In this document: piece by piece, positions 8,175 to 16,956 of the stretch
Numbering within the stretch: position 1 is the first letter of the stretch
Layout: each line of letters starts with the position of its first letter
NCBI GenBank assembly: GCA_035302865.1
Contig: DATGSF010000039.1
Location: forward strand, 1-21,080
Reading direction: 5' to 3'
From: DATGSF01 sp035302865
Lineage (GTDB): Bacteria; Bacteroidota; Bacteroidia; Chitinophagales; Chitinophagaceae
Length of the DNA stretch: 21,080 nt
The notes under the pieces: generated by a model
The model's input: only the letters and a program-made list of their open reading frames with translations
Database searches by the model: none
Told to the model about the DNA's origin: nothing
Position numbers and translations under genes: made by a program

Positions 8175-9644
8175 ATGCATATATTACCAGAAGAAATTAA
8201 GATTGAAGACTTGCAGGAGTTATTGCAATCAAAAATTCAATTATCAGAAGAGCAAATATTAGCTGTTAAACGCAACAGAGAATATTTAGATAAAAAAGTT
8301 AAGAGTGGTCAAACATTCTATGGAATAAATACTGGATTTGGAAGCTTGTGTAATGTGCGCGTAAGTGAGGAAGAGTTAAGTCAATTACAAGAAAATTTAG
8401 TAAAATCCCATGCTTGTGGAATGGGAAATCCTGTTCCAAAAGAATTAGTTAAGCTGATGATTCTATTAAAGATAAAGGGTTTATCAAGAGGATATAGTGG
8501 AATTCATCCAGATACTATCAATCGTTTGGTATATTTTTATAATGAAGACATATTACCTGTGGTTTATGAACAGGGCTCTTTGGGTGCCTCAGGAGATTTA
8601 GCTCCCTTAGCGCATCTATCTTTACCCTTATTGGGATTAGGAGAGGTTTGGGAAGGAGAAAAAATCGTATCTGCAGAAAAGGTTTTAGATAAACATGGAT
8701 TAAAACCTTTGAAATTACAATCTAAAGAGGGCTTAGCACTATTAAATGGCACACAGTTTATGAGTGCATATGCAGCTTATTTATTATGGAAATCAGGAAG
8801 ACTCTTTGAAGATGCTTTAAAAATTGCAGCTTTGTCAACGGAAGCATTTGATGCTAAAAAAGAACCTTATTTGCCTTATATTCATGCTATTCGACCACAT
8901 AATGGTCAAAAGTGGGCTGCTAAAAATATGCTTCAATATTTAGAAGGAAGCCAATTGCAAGAAAAAGAAAAAGAACAAGTGCAAGACCCATATTCTTTCC
9001 GCTGTATACCTCAAGTACATGGAGCATCAAAAGATGCATGGGAGCATGTTAAGCAAATAGTAGAAACAGAAATTAATAGCGTGACAGATAACCCTATAGT
9101 TTTTGAAGAGGAGGATTTAATAGTAAGTGGAGGAAACTTCCATGGACAACCCTTAGCATTAACTCTAGATTATTTAGCAATTGCTATGGCGGAAATTGGA
9201 AATATTTCAGAAAGAAGAACTTATTTATTAATTTCAGGAACCAGAGGCTTACCGGATTTTTTAAGTCCCAATCCAGGATTGAATAGTGGCTTCATGATAG
9301 CTCAGTACACTGCAGCATCCATTGTAAGCCAATCTAAACAATATTGCACACCAGCTTCAGTGGATAGCATAGTCTCTAGTAATGGTCAAGAAGATCATGT
9401 TAGCATGGGAGCAAATGCAGCTACGAAAGCATATAAAGTTTTAAAAAATCTACAACGCATCTTAGCTATTGAACTATTGTGTGCAAGCCAAGCTATGGAT
9501 TTTAGAGATATAGACAAAACTTCACTTTTTGTAAAAGAACTGCAAAGTGATTTTAGAAAAGTAGTGACATTCAATAAGGAGGATAGATTTTTACATGAGG
9601 ATATGATTAAAGCAGAAGAATTTTTAAATAATGGAATACGTTAG
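8175..9644 (+). CDS. hutH: Histidine ammonia-lyase
   Basis: HutH deaminates L-histidine to urocanate, the first step of histidine degradation, in the cytoplasm. The MIO cofactor forms from A138-S139-G140 in GSLGASGDLAPLAHLSLPLLG (135-155, given here by its ends only: GSLGASGD and LSLPLLG). The catalytic Tyr is in YGINTGFG (49-56). The SHACGMG segment (H79) and QEDHVSMG are typical of HAL rather than of phenylalanine or tyrosine lyases. RGLPDFLSPNPGLNSGFM is also HAL-like. At 489 residues it is slightly shorter than usual, without visible loss of a core element. No hutU, hutI or hutG is in the window. Its 3' end overlaps murF by 14 nt, so the two are likely cotranscribed and translationally coupled. 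Use as an aromatic-amino-acid lyase is possible but less likely. Confidence 0.93.
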   Translation: MHILPEEIKIEDLQELLQSKIQLSEEQILAVKRNREYLDKKVKSGQTFYGINTGFGSLCNVRVSEEELSQLQENLVKSHACGMGNPVPKELVKLMILLKIKGLSRGYSGIHPDTINRLVYFYNEDILPVVYEQGSLGASGDLAPLAHLSLPLLGLGEVWEGEKIVSAEKVLDKHGLKPLKLQSKEGLALLNGTQFMSAYAAYLLWKSGRLFEDALKIAALSTEAFDAKKEPYLPYIHAIRPHNGQKWAAKNMLQYLEGSQLQEKEKEQVQDPYSFRCIPQVHGASKDAWEHVKQIVETEINSVTDNPIVFEEEDLIVSGGNFHGQPLALTLDYLAIAMAEIGNISERRTYLLISGTRGLPDFLSPNPGLNSGFMIAQYTAASIVSQSKQYCTPASVDSIVSSNGQEDHVSMGANAATKAYKVLKNLQRILAIELLCASQAMDFRDIDKTSLFVKELQSDFRKVVTFNKEDRFLHEDMIKAEEFLNNGIR

Positions 9645-10935
9645 AATAGAAGAACTTTACACGTTTTATTTACAATCGAAAAAAGTAAATACTGATAGTA
9701 GAATAAAGATACCAGAAGCTTTGTTTTTTGCCTTGTCTGGACCTAATTTTGATGGAAATGCTTTTGCTAAAGAAGCTTTAGAAAAGGGTGCATCGGCAGC
9801 AGTAATGGATAATAAAAGTCAAGCTGAAGCTTTAGAAAAAGCAGGATATAGAATATTTTTAGTTGAGAATGTTTTAGTAGCATTACAGAACTTGGCGCAT
9901 TTTCACAGAAAACATTTTGATTTTCCTGTTATTGCAATTACAGGATCAAATGGGAAAACTACAACTAAAGAGTTATGTTCCTTGGTATTAGCATATCAAT
10001 GGGACGTAATGGCAACAGAAGGAAATCTAAATAATCATATAGGAATACCTTTAACCTTGCTTTCTTGGCCAACATCTTTACATATGGGAATTGTGGAAAT
10101 GGGGGCGAATCATCTAGGCGAGATTGCAGATTATTGTAAGATAGTGGAACCAGATTATGGGTTGATAACCAATTGTGGTAAAGCACATTTAGAAGGTTTT
10201 GGCTCTTTAGAGGGTGTGATTAATGCAAAAACTGAATTGTATGATTATTTGCGAGAAAATAAAGGTAAAGTATTTCTACATCAAGATTTGGAATACCTAA
10301 GGGAAAAAGCGAAAGGAATAGAAATTGCTTTAGATTATGGTTATACTAATGGAATGGTGCAAGGAGGAATAGTTGAAAGTAATAAAAATTTAGCAGTAGA
10401 ACTTTTTGAGCCTTTTAAAGCTAAAGTAATTACGCAACTTATTGGAAATTATAATTTAGATAATGTTTTGGCAGCTATTACACTTGGAATTTATTTTGAT
10501 GTTCCTTGGCCTTTGATTCAATTAGCTCTGGCAAAATATAGACCTGAAAATCAACGCTCGCAATGGTTGGAAACAGAAAGTAATAAGGTTATTATCGATG
10601 CTTATAATGCGAATCCGACAAGTATGAAAGCGTCTATTACTAATATGCAAAGTTTTCCTATAGAGGAGGTGGTATTATGTTTAGGGGAAATGAAGGAAGT
10701 AGGAGAAAAGTCAGAGAAAGAACATGAGGATTTACTCACTTTTATCCAGAGGGAAAAATGGAAAAATGTGTTTCTAGTAGGTGCTGGTTTTAAAAATTTA
10801 AAAAACGATTATACTTACTTTGATAATGTACAAGAGTTAAAAAAGTATTTAAAGGAGAAACCTATAAAGCAATCTTACGTACTTTTAAAAGGATCAAGAA
10901 GTACCTGTATGGAAGAATTAATTGATGTACTTTAA
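9631..10935 (+). CDS. murF: UDP-MurNAc-tripeptide D-alanyl-D-alanine ligase
   Basis: MurF is the cytoplasmic ATP-dependent ligase that adds D-Ala-D-Ala to UDP-MurNAc-tripeptide, the last soluble step of the peptidoglycan precursor. The N-terminal domain carries the DSR motif (TDSR, 21-24) and the PEALFFAL strand. The ATP-binding loop is TGSNGKTT at 104-111. The central domain has EGNLNNHIGIPLTL and VEMGANHLGEI, both typical of MurF, and the C-terminal Mur ligase domain contains DAYNANPTSM. The length of 434 is normal. The start ATG lies inside the end of hutH (14-nt overlap). It is not in a dcw cluster here: hutH precedes it and a methyltransferase follows after 12 nt. Confidence 0.96.
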   Translation: MEYVRIEELYTFYLQSKKVNTDSRIKIPEALFFALSGPNFDGNAFAKEALEKGASAAVMDNKSQAEALEKAGYRIFLVENVLVALQNLAHFHRKHFDFPVIAITGSNGKTTTKELCSLVLAYQWDVMATEGNLNNHIGIPLTLLSWPTSLHMGIVEMGANHLGEIADYCKIVEPDYGLITNCGKAHLEGFGSLEGVINAKTELYDYLRENKGKVFLHQDLEYLREKAKGIEIALDYGYTNGMVQGGIVESNKNLAVELFEPFKAKVITQLIGNYNLDNVLAAITLGIYFDVPWPLIQLALAKYRPENQRSQWLETESNKVIIDAYNANPTSMKASITNMQSFPIEEVVLCLGEMKEVGEKSEKEHEDLLTFIQREKWKNVFLVGAGFKNLKNDYTYFDNVQELKKYLKEKPIKQSYVLLKGSRSTCMEELIDVL

Positions 10936-10947
10936 TAAAGATTGAAA

Positions 10948-11643
10948 ATGAATCGAAATATTACCAATATTATTCGATTTTGTATGGATGAACTATTACC
11001 TCCTATAATTCGGGATAATAAATATTTTATGTATCCTTTTTTTTACTATGCTTTTAAAGGAAAAAATATTAAAACTATGATGGAGTTTAAAAGTATGGCT
11101 GGAAAAATGTCTACCGAAGAATATGAGGATATTTATAAGAATTTAGATACTCTCGGAGCAAGAAGACCAACAGATTTAAATAGTTCTTGTATTCGCTATA
11201 TTCTCAATAAAATAGAGAAAGAAGATAAGAAAATAATAGATGTAGGTTGCGGAAGAGGGTATTTTGTAGAGTTATTATTAAGAAAATTCCCTGAAAAGGA
11301 AATATGGGGAGCGGATTTATTACAAGATTTAGAAATTCCGAAATTGAATTATATCCAAGGGAATATTGAAAACCTCCCATTGGAAAACAAAAGCATGGAT
11401 GTGGTAGTTTGCAGTCATGTCTTAGAACATGTATTAGATTTTGATAAAACGCTTAAAGAATTAAAACGTATTGCTAGAAAAAAAATAATAATAACTGTTC
11501 CGAAACAAAGATATTATTATTATACCTTAGATTTACATTTGCATTTTTTTTATAAAGAGTTTGAATTGATTGAAGCAATGAAAATGGAGAATTTTGAAAT
11601 AAAAAACTTGCAAGGTGATTTTGTTTTTGTAGGATACTTATAA
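10948..11643 (+). CDS. Class I SAM-dependent methyltransferase
   Basis: I start at ATG 10948 (231 residues). An in-frame TTG at 10942 would add two residues but is less likely. The SAM-binding motif I is IIDVGCGRGYF with D98. The acidic end of strand 2 is in WGADLL, and motif post-I/II is MDVVVCSHVLEHV. This is the Methyltransf_11 pattern seen in small-molecule and lipid methyltransferases. The N-terminus (about 1-60) is helical and hydrophobic or aromatic, and may bind substrate or membrane. The substrate is unknown. The gene sits 12 nt after murF and 13 nt before the large glycosyltransferase, so a role in modifying a lipid-linked or envelope glycan intermediate is plausible but inferred from context only. 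Confidence 0.87.
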   Translation: MNRNITNIIRFCMDELLPPIIRDNKYFMYPFFYYAFKGKNIKTMMEFKSMAGKMSTEEYEDIYKNLDTLGARRPTDLNSSCIRYILNKIEKEDKKIIDVGCGRGYFVELLLRKFPEKEIWGADLLQDLEIPKLNYIQGNIENLPLENKSMDVVVCSHVLEHVLDFDKTLKELKRIARKKIIITVPKQRYYYYTLDLHLHFFYKEFELIEAMKMENFEIKNLQGDFVFVGYL

Positions 11644-11656
11644 ATATAATAAATAA

Positions 11657-14563
11657 ATGATTGATCTTTCCATTATTATACCTTGTTATAATGAAGAAAA
11701 TAGAATTCGGGATTTGTTAAAAATGCTGGAGGAATTTTCTGTAAAATGGGAGAATAATTATGAATTAATCTTCGTGGATGATGGTAGTGAAAAACCAATA
11801 AATGAAATTATTAATGCTTGGTTTGAAGATAAAAATGTAGATTTTTCGGTATTGCGTTTAAAAGAAAATCAAGGAAAAGGCGCAGCATTAAAAGAAGGTG
11901 TTGAGAAAGCAAAGTATGATTTTATTCTAACAGTTGATGCAGATGGAAGTTATAATCCATTACAAATAAAGGAGTGGATTATAGAAAATCAAGGGAAGGG
12001 GCCAAAGAATGAAATATGGATTGGAAGCCGCATGCACGATAAATCTAAAATGGAATGGGAGGAAGGCGTATCAAAAAAAGAACAGAGAAGACGCAAAAAT
12101 ATGGGCTTTGGGTATAATGCGTATATAAAAATGATAAGTAATATTGATTGCTATGATACACAAAGCGGATTTAAGCTATATCCCAAAGATATTGGAAAAT
12201 TTCTATTTAAAGATTTAAAAGACTCTAGTTGGGCACATGATGTTTCTTTACTTTATAAAGCACAACTCAATGATATTGAAATTGTTGAACAGCCTGTATA
12301 TTGCATACATAAAATGGGATCAAAAGTTCATTTAAAAAAAGATACTATAGTTATGTTTTTCCAAACTTTAAAAACAAGTATTCATGAAAAATGGAAACAC
12401 TTTTTTGTAATTCCTTTTCAAGCAGCATTTCAACCTACAGAACTGAAAGCGCCTTCCTTAGAAAAAGGTAAAAAGTATAGAAGAGAAAGTATTTTCAGAG
12501 GGTTATTTGTTCTTTTTTCGCTTTTCTTATTGCTTTTTATGCCATGGATTAGTAAGGATTTTGCTATTGCTGGTGATGAATGGATACAAAATGAATACGG
12601 AAAAGAAATTTACAACTATTTTGCTCACGGAGACCCTCGCGCATACCAAGAAGTGGGCCGGATACAGAATTACGATGCTATAGTTTATTATAGTGGAGGT
12701 TATGAGCTGTTATTAATTACCATAGCAAAATGGTTCCCTAACGCTTTTGAATATGATATCCGGCATTTTTTAGTCGCATTTACAGGGGCATGGTTTTTTA
12801 TATTTACAGGATTATTTGGAAAAAGGTTAGGAGGTTGGACTGTAGGTTTTTTTAGTCTGTTTTTTATAGCATTATCACCACGTTTATTTGGAGAAGCAAT
12901 GAATAACTCTAAAGACATCCCATTTGCTTTAGGTGTTGTATTTACGCTTTATCACATGATTCCGTTTTTGAAAAAACTACCATATCCTTCATGGCGATCC
13001 GTTTTTTGGATTACTGTAGGTCTGATTTTTACTTATAATATTCGCATTGGAGCCTTCTTAGTCGTGGGTTATTTAGGCCTGTTTTCTTTAATTGCTTTAT
13101 TGCGTTTGGCAATCAAAATGAAGAAAAATTTCTTTAGAGAATTTAGGGTTAAAGCATGGGGCCAATTGGCTTTAAAATTTGCTACGATTTTAATAGTTTC
13201 TTATTTTTTAGGTATTATAACCTGGCCTTGGGCAATGCAAGACCCTATTTTTAATCCCTTGGATTCAATGAAACAAATGGCTCGCTTTCCTATTACTTTA
13301 AGAATCTTGTTCGGAGGTGATACAGTTAACTCTGCATTAATTCCTTGGACTTATATTCCTGTATGGATGAGTATCACTAATCCCGAAATTATCTTAGCTC
13401 TTTTTGTTTTAGGAAGCTTGGGATCTTATTGGATTATAAAACATTATAAAAATCCTTGGATGTGGATTTTACATTTTTTAGTATGGTTCCCAATAGTATT
13501 TGCTATACTTCAGAAATCTGTACTCTATGATGGTTGGAGACATTTTCTGTTTTTATATGCCCCTGTTTGTATTATTGCAGCAAGTGTCATTGGATTTATT
13601 TATGATAAAATAAATGGTTTACTAGGAAAAGCTGCGATTATTGTTGTCATTGCTGTGGGAATGCTTTTTCCTGTAAAATCTATGTTTGACTTACATCCTT
13701 ATGAATACCTGTATTTCAATCATGCATTTGGTGGTCTGCAAGCAGCACATGGACAATATGAGACAGATTATTATTTTAGCTCTGCTAAGGAAGCAATTTA
13801 TACATTAGCAGAGAAAAAGGATTTTTATAATTTAAAAGATTCAGTATATATAAGGACGAATATGACTAAAGAAGTTGCTGAATATGCAAAAACTATTTCA
13901 CCTTATATTGTTGTTGATTATTCAAAATTCGAAACGCGGCATGAATCATATTATGATTTTGCTATTTACAATTCACGATTCTTAGATATTGAATTGTTAA
14001 ATAATAATAGTTGGCCTGCCAAAAACGAAGTATATTTCAATGTGGAAAGGCAAGGAGTTCCTTTGACAACGGTATTATATAAAGAATCTAATGAAGATTA
14101 TTTAGGATTTTTAGCTCTTGAAGAAGAAAGAATTGAAGATGGTTTAAAACATTTTAATAATTACCTTACTATTAATCCCGAACATGAAGGGGTGCTCTAT
14201 GCAGCGGGTGTGGCTGCTATGATGGTGCAAGCTTATGGTTTAGCAGCAAGTTATTTAAAAGCTTCAATAGATTTATATCCCAATAGCTCTGCTGTTCTAA
14301 ACTATGCATTATCTCAATTACATAATAATCAACCTGATGCTGCTCTGAAAATGTTGCAAAGACATATGCCAAAATTAGAAAAATCTTATTATAAATATAG
14401 AACTTCTTACATGAAAGATAGGAATGATATTGCATCTTTTAGTCTAATGCAAATGGATGCTCAAGAGTTGGCGGGTTATTATCAAATGTTGATGGAATCT
14501 TATAAAATGCTAGGAAATGAAGCAAAAGCTATAGAATATTATAAAAAATTAGAAAAGCTATAA
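11657..14563 (+). CDS. GT2 + GT39/PMT-like membrane glycosyltransferase with TPR tail (fusion)
   Basis: A 968-residue multidomain protein. Residues 1-240 are a cytoplasmic GT2 domain like polyprenyl-phosphate-sugar synthases: IIIPCYNEE, VDDGS (D41-D42), the NQGKGAALKEG loop and the metal motif VDADGS (D94, D96). Residues 282-674 form a polytopic membrane domain with about 10 or more hydrophobic helices. Just after its first helix is AGDEW, with D307-E308 in the predicted first periplasmic loop, the position of the catalytic DE in PMT/GT39 enzymes. MNNSKDIPFALG (415-426) is also typical of this group. Residues 675-968 are soluble, with TPR-like helical repeats from about 815. Inference: the first domain charges undecaprenyl phosphate with a sugar and the second transfers it to a periplasmic acceptor. 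Sugar and acceptor are unknown. It follows the methyltransferase by 13 nt. Confidence 0.88.
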   Translation: MIDLSIIIPCYNEENRIRDLLKMLEEFSVKWENNYELIFVDDGSEKPINEIINAWFEDKNVDFSVLRLKENQGKGAALKEGVEKAKYDFILTVDADGSYNPLQIKEWIIENQGKGPKNEIWIGSRMHDKSKMEWEEGVSKKEQRRRKNMGFGYNAYIKMISNIDCYDTQSGFKLYPKDIGKFLFKDLKDSSWAHDVSLLYKAQLNDIEIVEQPVYCIHKMGSKVHLKKDTIVMFFQTLKTSIHEKWKHFFVIPFQAAFQPTELKAPSLEKGKKYRRESIFRGLFVLFSLFLLLFMPWISKDFAIAGDEWIQNEYGKEIYNYFAHGDPRAYQEVGRIQNYDAIVYYSGGYELLLITIAKWFPNAFEYDIRHFLVAFTGAWFFIFTGLFGKRLGGWTVGFFSLFFIALSPRLFGEAMNNSKDIPFALGVVFTLYHMIPFLKKLPYPSWRSVFWITVGLIFTYNIRIGAFLVVGYLGLFSLIALLRLAIKMKKNFFREFRVKAWGQLALKFATILIVSYFLGIITWPWAMQDPIFNPLDSMKQMARFPITLRILFGGDTVNSALIPWTYIPVWMSITNPEIILALFVLGSLGSYWIIKHYKNPWMWILHFLVWFPIVFAILQKSVLYDGWRHFLFLYAPVCIIAASVIGFIYDKINGLLGKAAIIVVIAVGMLFPVKSMFDLHPYEYLYFNHAFGGLQAAHGQYETDYYFSSAKEAIYTLAEKKDFYNLKDSVYIRTNMTKEVAEYAKTISPYIVVDYSKFETRHESYYDFAIYNSRFLDIELLNNNSWPAKNEVYFNVERQGVPLTTVLYKESNEDYLGFLALEEERIEDGLKHFNNYLTINPEHEGVLYAAGVAAMMVQAYGLAASYLKASIDLYPNSSAVLNYALSQLHNNQPDAALKMLQRHMPKLEKSYYKYRTSYMKDRNDIASFSLMQMDAQELAGYYQMLMESYKMLGNEAKAIEYYKKLEKL

Positions 14564-14653
14564 AATATTTACTTGCTTTAATCAAGTATTCCCATTAATT
14601 TAGAGCTTTTATAGAAATTGATTAAATTAAAAAAAAAACAGAAAACTTATTTT

Positions 14654-15367
14654 ATGAATAAATATATTGCTTTATTTGGTCTTATATTGAGCCCCTTATT
14701 TGTGAAAGCACAATATGTGAAAATTGGCCCAGAGCTTGGTGCAACTTATTCTACCATGTCTCAAACACATCAAAGTGAAACTTATAATTCACAATACCAA
14801 ATGGGTTTTAAATTAGGGGTAAATATAGATGTGGAAATCAATAACGATTTTTATATTCAAACAGGATTATACTATAAAAATGGTATTGGAGCTCATACGA
14901 GTTTTGAAGATAGATTCTCTACAGGTGCAGGCTTGCCTACAAGTGTATATGATAGGAGAGAATATTCCGTAAATGCTGTTCATATTCCGGTGTATGCAAT
15001 GTATAAAACGGGAAAGGAATTTGACGACTCTAAATTTTTTGTTGGTGCAGGACCTTTTATAGATATTAATACTGGAGGTAGATTTTTTCAAGAATATACA
15101 CGTGCTTTAAATGGTGTAGGAATAGCAGAAAAATATGATGATGTTCTTCGTTTAGGAAAAGGACCTGATAAGCATTTTCAAAGAGTGAATGTAGGAATAG
15201 CTGCAACTTTAGGATATGAATTTTCTTTCGGCTTATATATTAAAGCTGATTACGGTTTAGGTTTCTTAAATATGGCACCTTTAGCTGATGGAAATAATAA
15301 GTTGTACAGCCATGGAGGTGGATTGTCTATAGGTTTTTTATTACCAACTGTAGATCGTCAATTCTAA
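14654..15367 (+). CDS. Small outer-membrane beta-barrel protein (PorT/OMP_b-brl_2-like)
   Basis: The start is ATG 14654 (237 residues). It places a clean signal peptide at the N-terminus (MNKYIALFGLILSPLFVKAQ), whereas the in-frame TTG at 14618 would add 12 lysine-rich residues before it. The mature part begins YVKIGPELG and alternates amphipathic strands (FKLGVNIDVEI, YIQTGLYYKNG, VHIPVYAMYK, FFVGAGPFIDI, VNVGIAATLGYEF, LYIKADYGLGF, GGGLSIGFLL). That is the pattern of an 8- to 10-strand Bacteroidota barrel. It ends in Phe, as barrel substrates of the BAM machinery often do. Function unknown: such proteins are porin-like or structural. It lies 90 nt after the glycosyltransferase and 25 nt before kmo, so it may be transcribed with either. 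Confidence 0.85.
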   Translation: MNKYIALFGLILSPLFVKAQYVKIGPELGATYSTMSQTHQSETYNSQYQMGFKLGVNIDVEINNDFYIQTGLYYKNGIGAHTSFEDRFSTGAGLPTSVYDRREYSVNAVHIPVYAMYKTGKEFDDSKFFVGAGPFIDINTGGRFFQEYTRALNGVGIAEKYDDVLRLGKGPDKHFQRVNVGIAATLGYEFSFGLYIKADYGLGFLNMAPLADGNNKLYSHGGGLSIGFLLPTVDRQF

Positions 15368-15392
15368 ATTTTGAAAATCATTTTATAAAATA

Positions 15393-16790
15393 ATGCAGAA
15401 AAAAATAACCATTTTAGGAGCGGGACTTGTAGGGTCATTATTGGCAATTTACTTTAGACAAAAAGATTACGAAGTGGAAGTGTTTGAAAGAAGACCTGAT
15501 ATGCGTAAAGAAAAAATTGCAGGGGGAAGATCAATTAACTTTGCAATGAGTGAAAGAGGTTGGAAAGCACTTAAAATTGTAGGTATGGAAGAGGAGATTA
15601 AGGAAATGACAATTCCAATGCCAGGTAGATACCTACATCAAGAAGATGGAAAAGAGCAATTTCAAGCCTATGGGAAAAATAATGAAAGCATTTATTCTAT
15701 AAGCAGAGCGGGAATTAATAAAGCACTTATGAATAAGGCTGAAAAATTAGGTGCAAGAATATTTTTCAATAAAAGAGTAAAAAAAGTACAATTAGAAGAA
15801 AAACAATTTGTATATATTAATGAAGTAGATGGTTCAGAAGAATATCATTCTTATGATTTGCTTTTTGGTGCTGATGGTGCACATTCTGCCTTACGATCTT
15901 CAATTACTTATTTAGATAGAACAAATTATAATCAACATTATTTAGCTCATGGATATAAAGAATTAAATATCCCACCAGGAAATGAAGAAAATAAATGGCA
16001 AATAGAAAAAAATGCCCTACATATTTGGCCACGGAGAAATTTTATGATGATTGCTCTGCCAAATTTAGATGGTAGTTTTACTTGTACATTGTTTGCTGCC
16101 TTTCATGGAGAAAACTCTTTCGATGCATTAAATAATGAAGAGGCGATTTTAAGATTCTTTAATGAGCAATTTCCTGATGCAGTACCTTTAATGCCAAGTT
16201 TATTAGAAGATTTTAAAAACAATCCAACTTCATCGTTGATTACCACTAAAGTATTTCCATGGATTTATAAAGGAGAAGCGGCATTGATAGGAGATGCTGC
16301 ACATGCAGTAGTACCATTTTATGGGCAAGGATTAAATGCGGGTTTTGAGGATATTACAGTATTAGATAGTATTTTGAAAGAGCAGGAAGAAAAAGAAGTG
16401 GATTGGGAGCAGGTATTACAAATTTATCAAAAAAGAAGAAAAGAGAATGCTGATGCCTTGGCGGATTTAGCCTATCTGAATTTTATAGAAATGAGAGACT
16501 TGGTTGCAGATCAAGAATTTTTAAAAAGAAAAAAAATTGAACAAGACTTAGGAAGAAGATATGAAAAGGTCTTCAACTCAGTTTATGAAATGGTCTCTTT
16601 TACGCATACCCCGTATATAATAGCATTAAAAAATATGGAATTACAAACGGGTTTATTGGAAAAAATTATGGCATATGATTTAGATTATTTTGAAAATATT
16701 GAGAATGCCAATTATCAAAAACAATTAGAAGCGTGGTTGGATGAATATGCTGCAAAAAATAAGGCTTTGTATGAAAAATACAAATTTTAA
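15393..16790 (+). CDS. kmo: Kynurenine 3-monooxygenase
   Basis: A 465-residue FAD-dependent aromatic hydroxylase that converts L-kynurenine to 3-hydroxykynurenine with NADPH and O2. The FAD-binding GxGxxG motif is GAGLVGS at 9-15. GGRSINFAMSERG (44-56) is a strong kynurenine monooxygenase signature. The DG motif is GADGAHS (159-165) and the second FAD motif is IGDAAHAVVPFYGQGLN (299-315, with D301). R79 and Y101 are candidate substrate-carboxylate contacts by comparison with known enzymes. Bacteroidota often use this pathway to make quinolinate for NAD from tryptophan; the other genes (tryptophan dioxygenase, kynureninase, 3-hydroxyanthranilate dioxygenase) are not in the window. The gene lies 25 nt after the barrel gene, with no promoter of its own seen. 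Confidence 0.95.
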   Translation: MQKKITILGAGLVGSLLAIYFRQKDYEVEVFERRPDMRKEKIAGGRSINFAMSERGWKALKIVGMEEEIKEMTIPMPGRYLHQEDGKEQFQAYGKNNESIYSISRAGINKALMNKAEKLGARIFFNKRVKKVQLEEKQFVYINEVDGSEEYHSYDLLFGADGAHSALRSSITYLDRTNYNQHYLAHGYKELNIPPGNEENKWQIEKNALHIWPRRNFMMIALPNLDGSFTCTLFAAFHGENSFDALNNEEAILRFFNEQFPDAVPLMPSLLEDFKNNPTSSLITTKVFPWIYKGEAALIGDAAHAVVPFYGQGLNAGFEDITVLDSILKEQEEKEVDWEQVLQIYQKRRKENADALADLAYLNFIEMRDLVADQEFLKRKKIEQDLGRRYEKVFNSVYEMVSFTHTPYIIALKNMELQTGLLEKIMAYDLDYFENIENANYQKQLEAWLDEYAAKNKALYEKYKF

Positions 16791-16797
16791 AACATTT

Positions 16798-16923
16798 CAA
16801 AGTGAAAAGCATTAAAGATAAATTCTTATATTAAATGATATAATGATTATTTTAATATCTTTGTTTTATAGATAAATCATTGGTTTTGTTCTATAGCATA
16901 ATTTTACTCAGCTTTTCACTTTG
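16798..16923. repeat. Perfect 13-bp inverted repeat bounding a 126-bp geneless segment
   Basis: CAAAGTGAAAAGC at 16798-16810 has its exact reverse complement at 16911-16923. The 100 nt between are very AT-rich and contain no gene. The segment fills most of the 166-nt gap between convergent kmo and the minus-strand methyltransferase. It could be a long-loop transcript end structure or a small MITE-like element. No convincing target-site duplication is visible beyond possible TT. Confidence 0.6.
16856..16863 (+). promoter_or_regulatory. Orphan -7-like element between convergent genes
   Basis: A perfect TATCTTTG on the plus strand inside the 13-bp inverted-repeat segment. No plus-strand gene follows before rimP, so if active it would make a short non-coding RNA running antisense to the 3' end of the methyltransferase. 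No TTG is seen at -33. Confidence 0.25.
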
Positions 16924-16956
16924 TTGTATGTATTTTATAAGTTATATAAAACTTCA

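Noticed and set aside
10942..10947. TTG start for the methyltransferase after murF
   Set aside because: An in-frame ATG two codons later at 10948 is more likely and loses nothing conserved.
14570..14588. Possible terminator TACTTG-loop-CAAGTA after the glycosyltransferase gene
   Set aside because: Only a 6-bp A/T-rich stem with no T-run; too weak to support.
14618..14653. TTG start for the outer-membrane barrel gene
   Set aside because: It would put 12 Lys-rich residues before an otherwise complete signal peptide; ATG 14654 fits much better.
16941..16956. AAGTT/AACTT hairpin after the minus-strand methyltransferase
   Set aside because: Only a 5-bp A/T-rich stem; not distinguishable from background.
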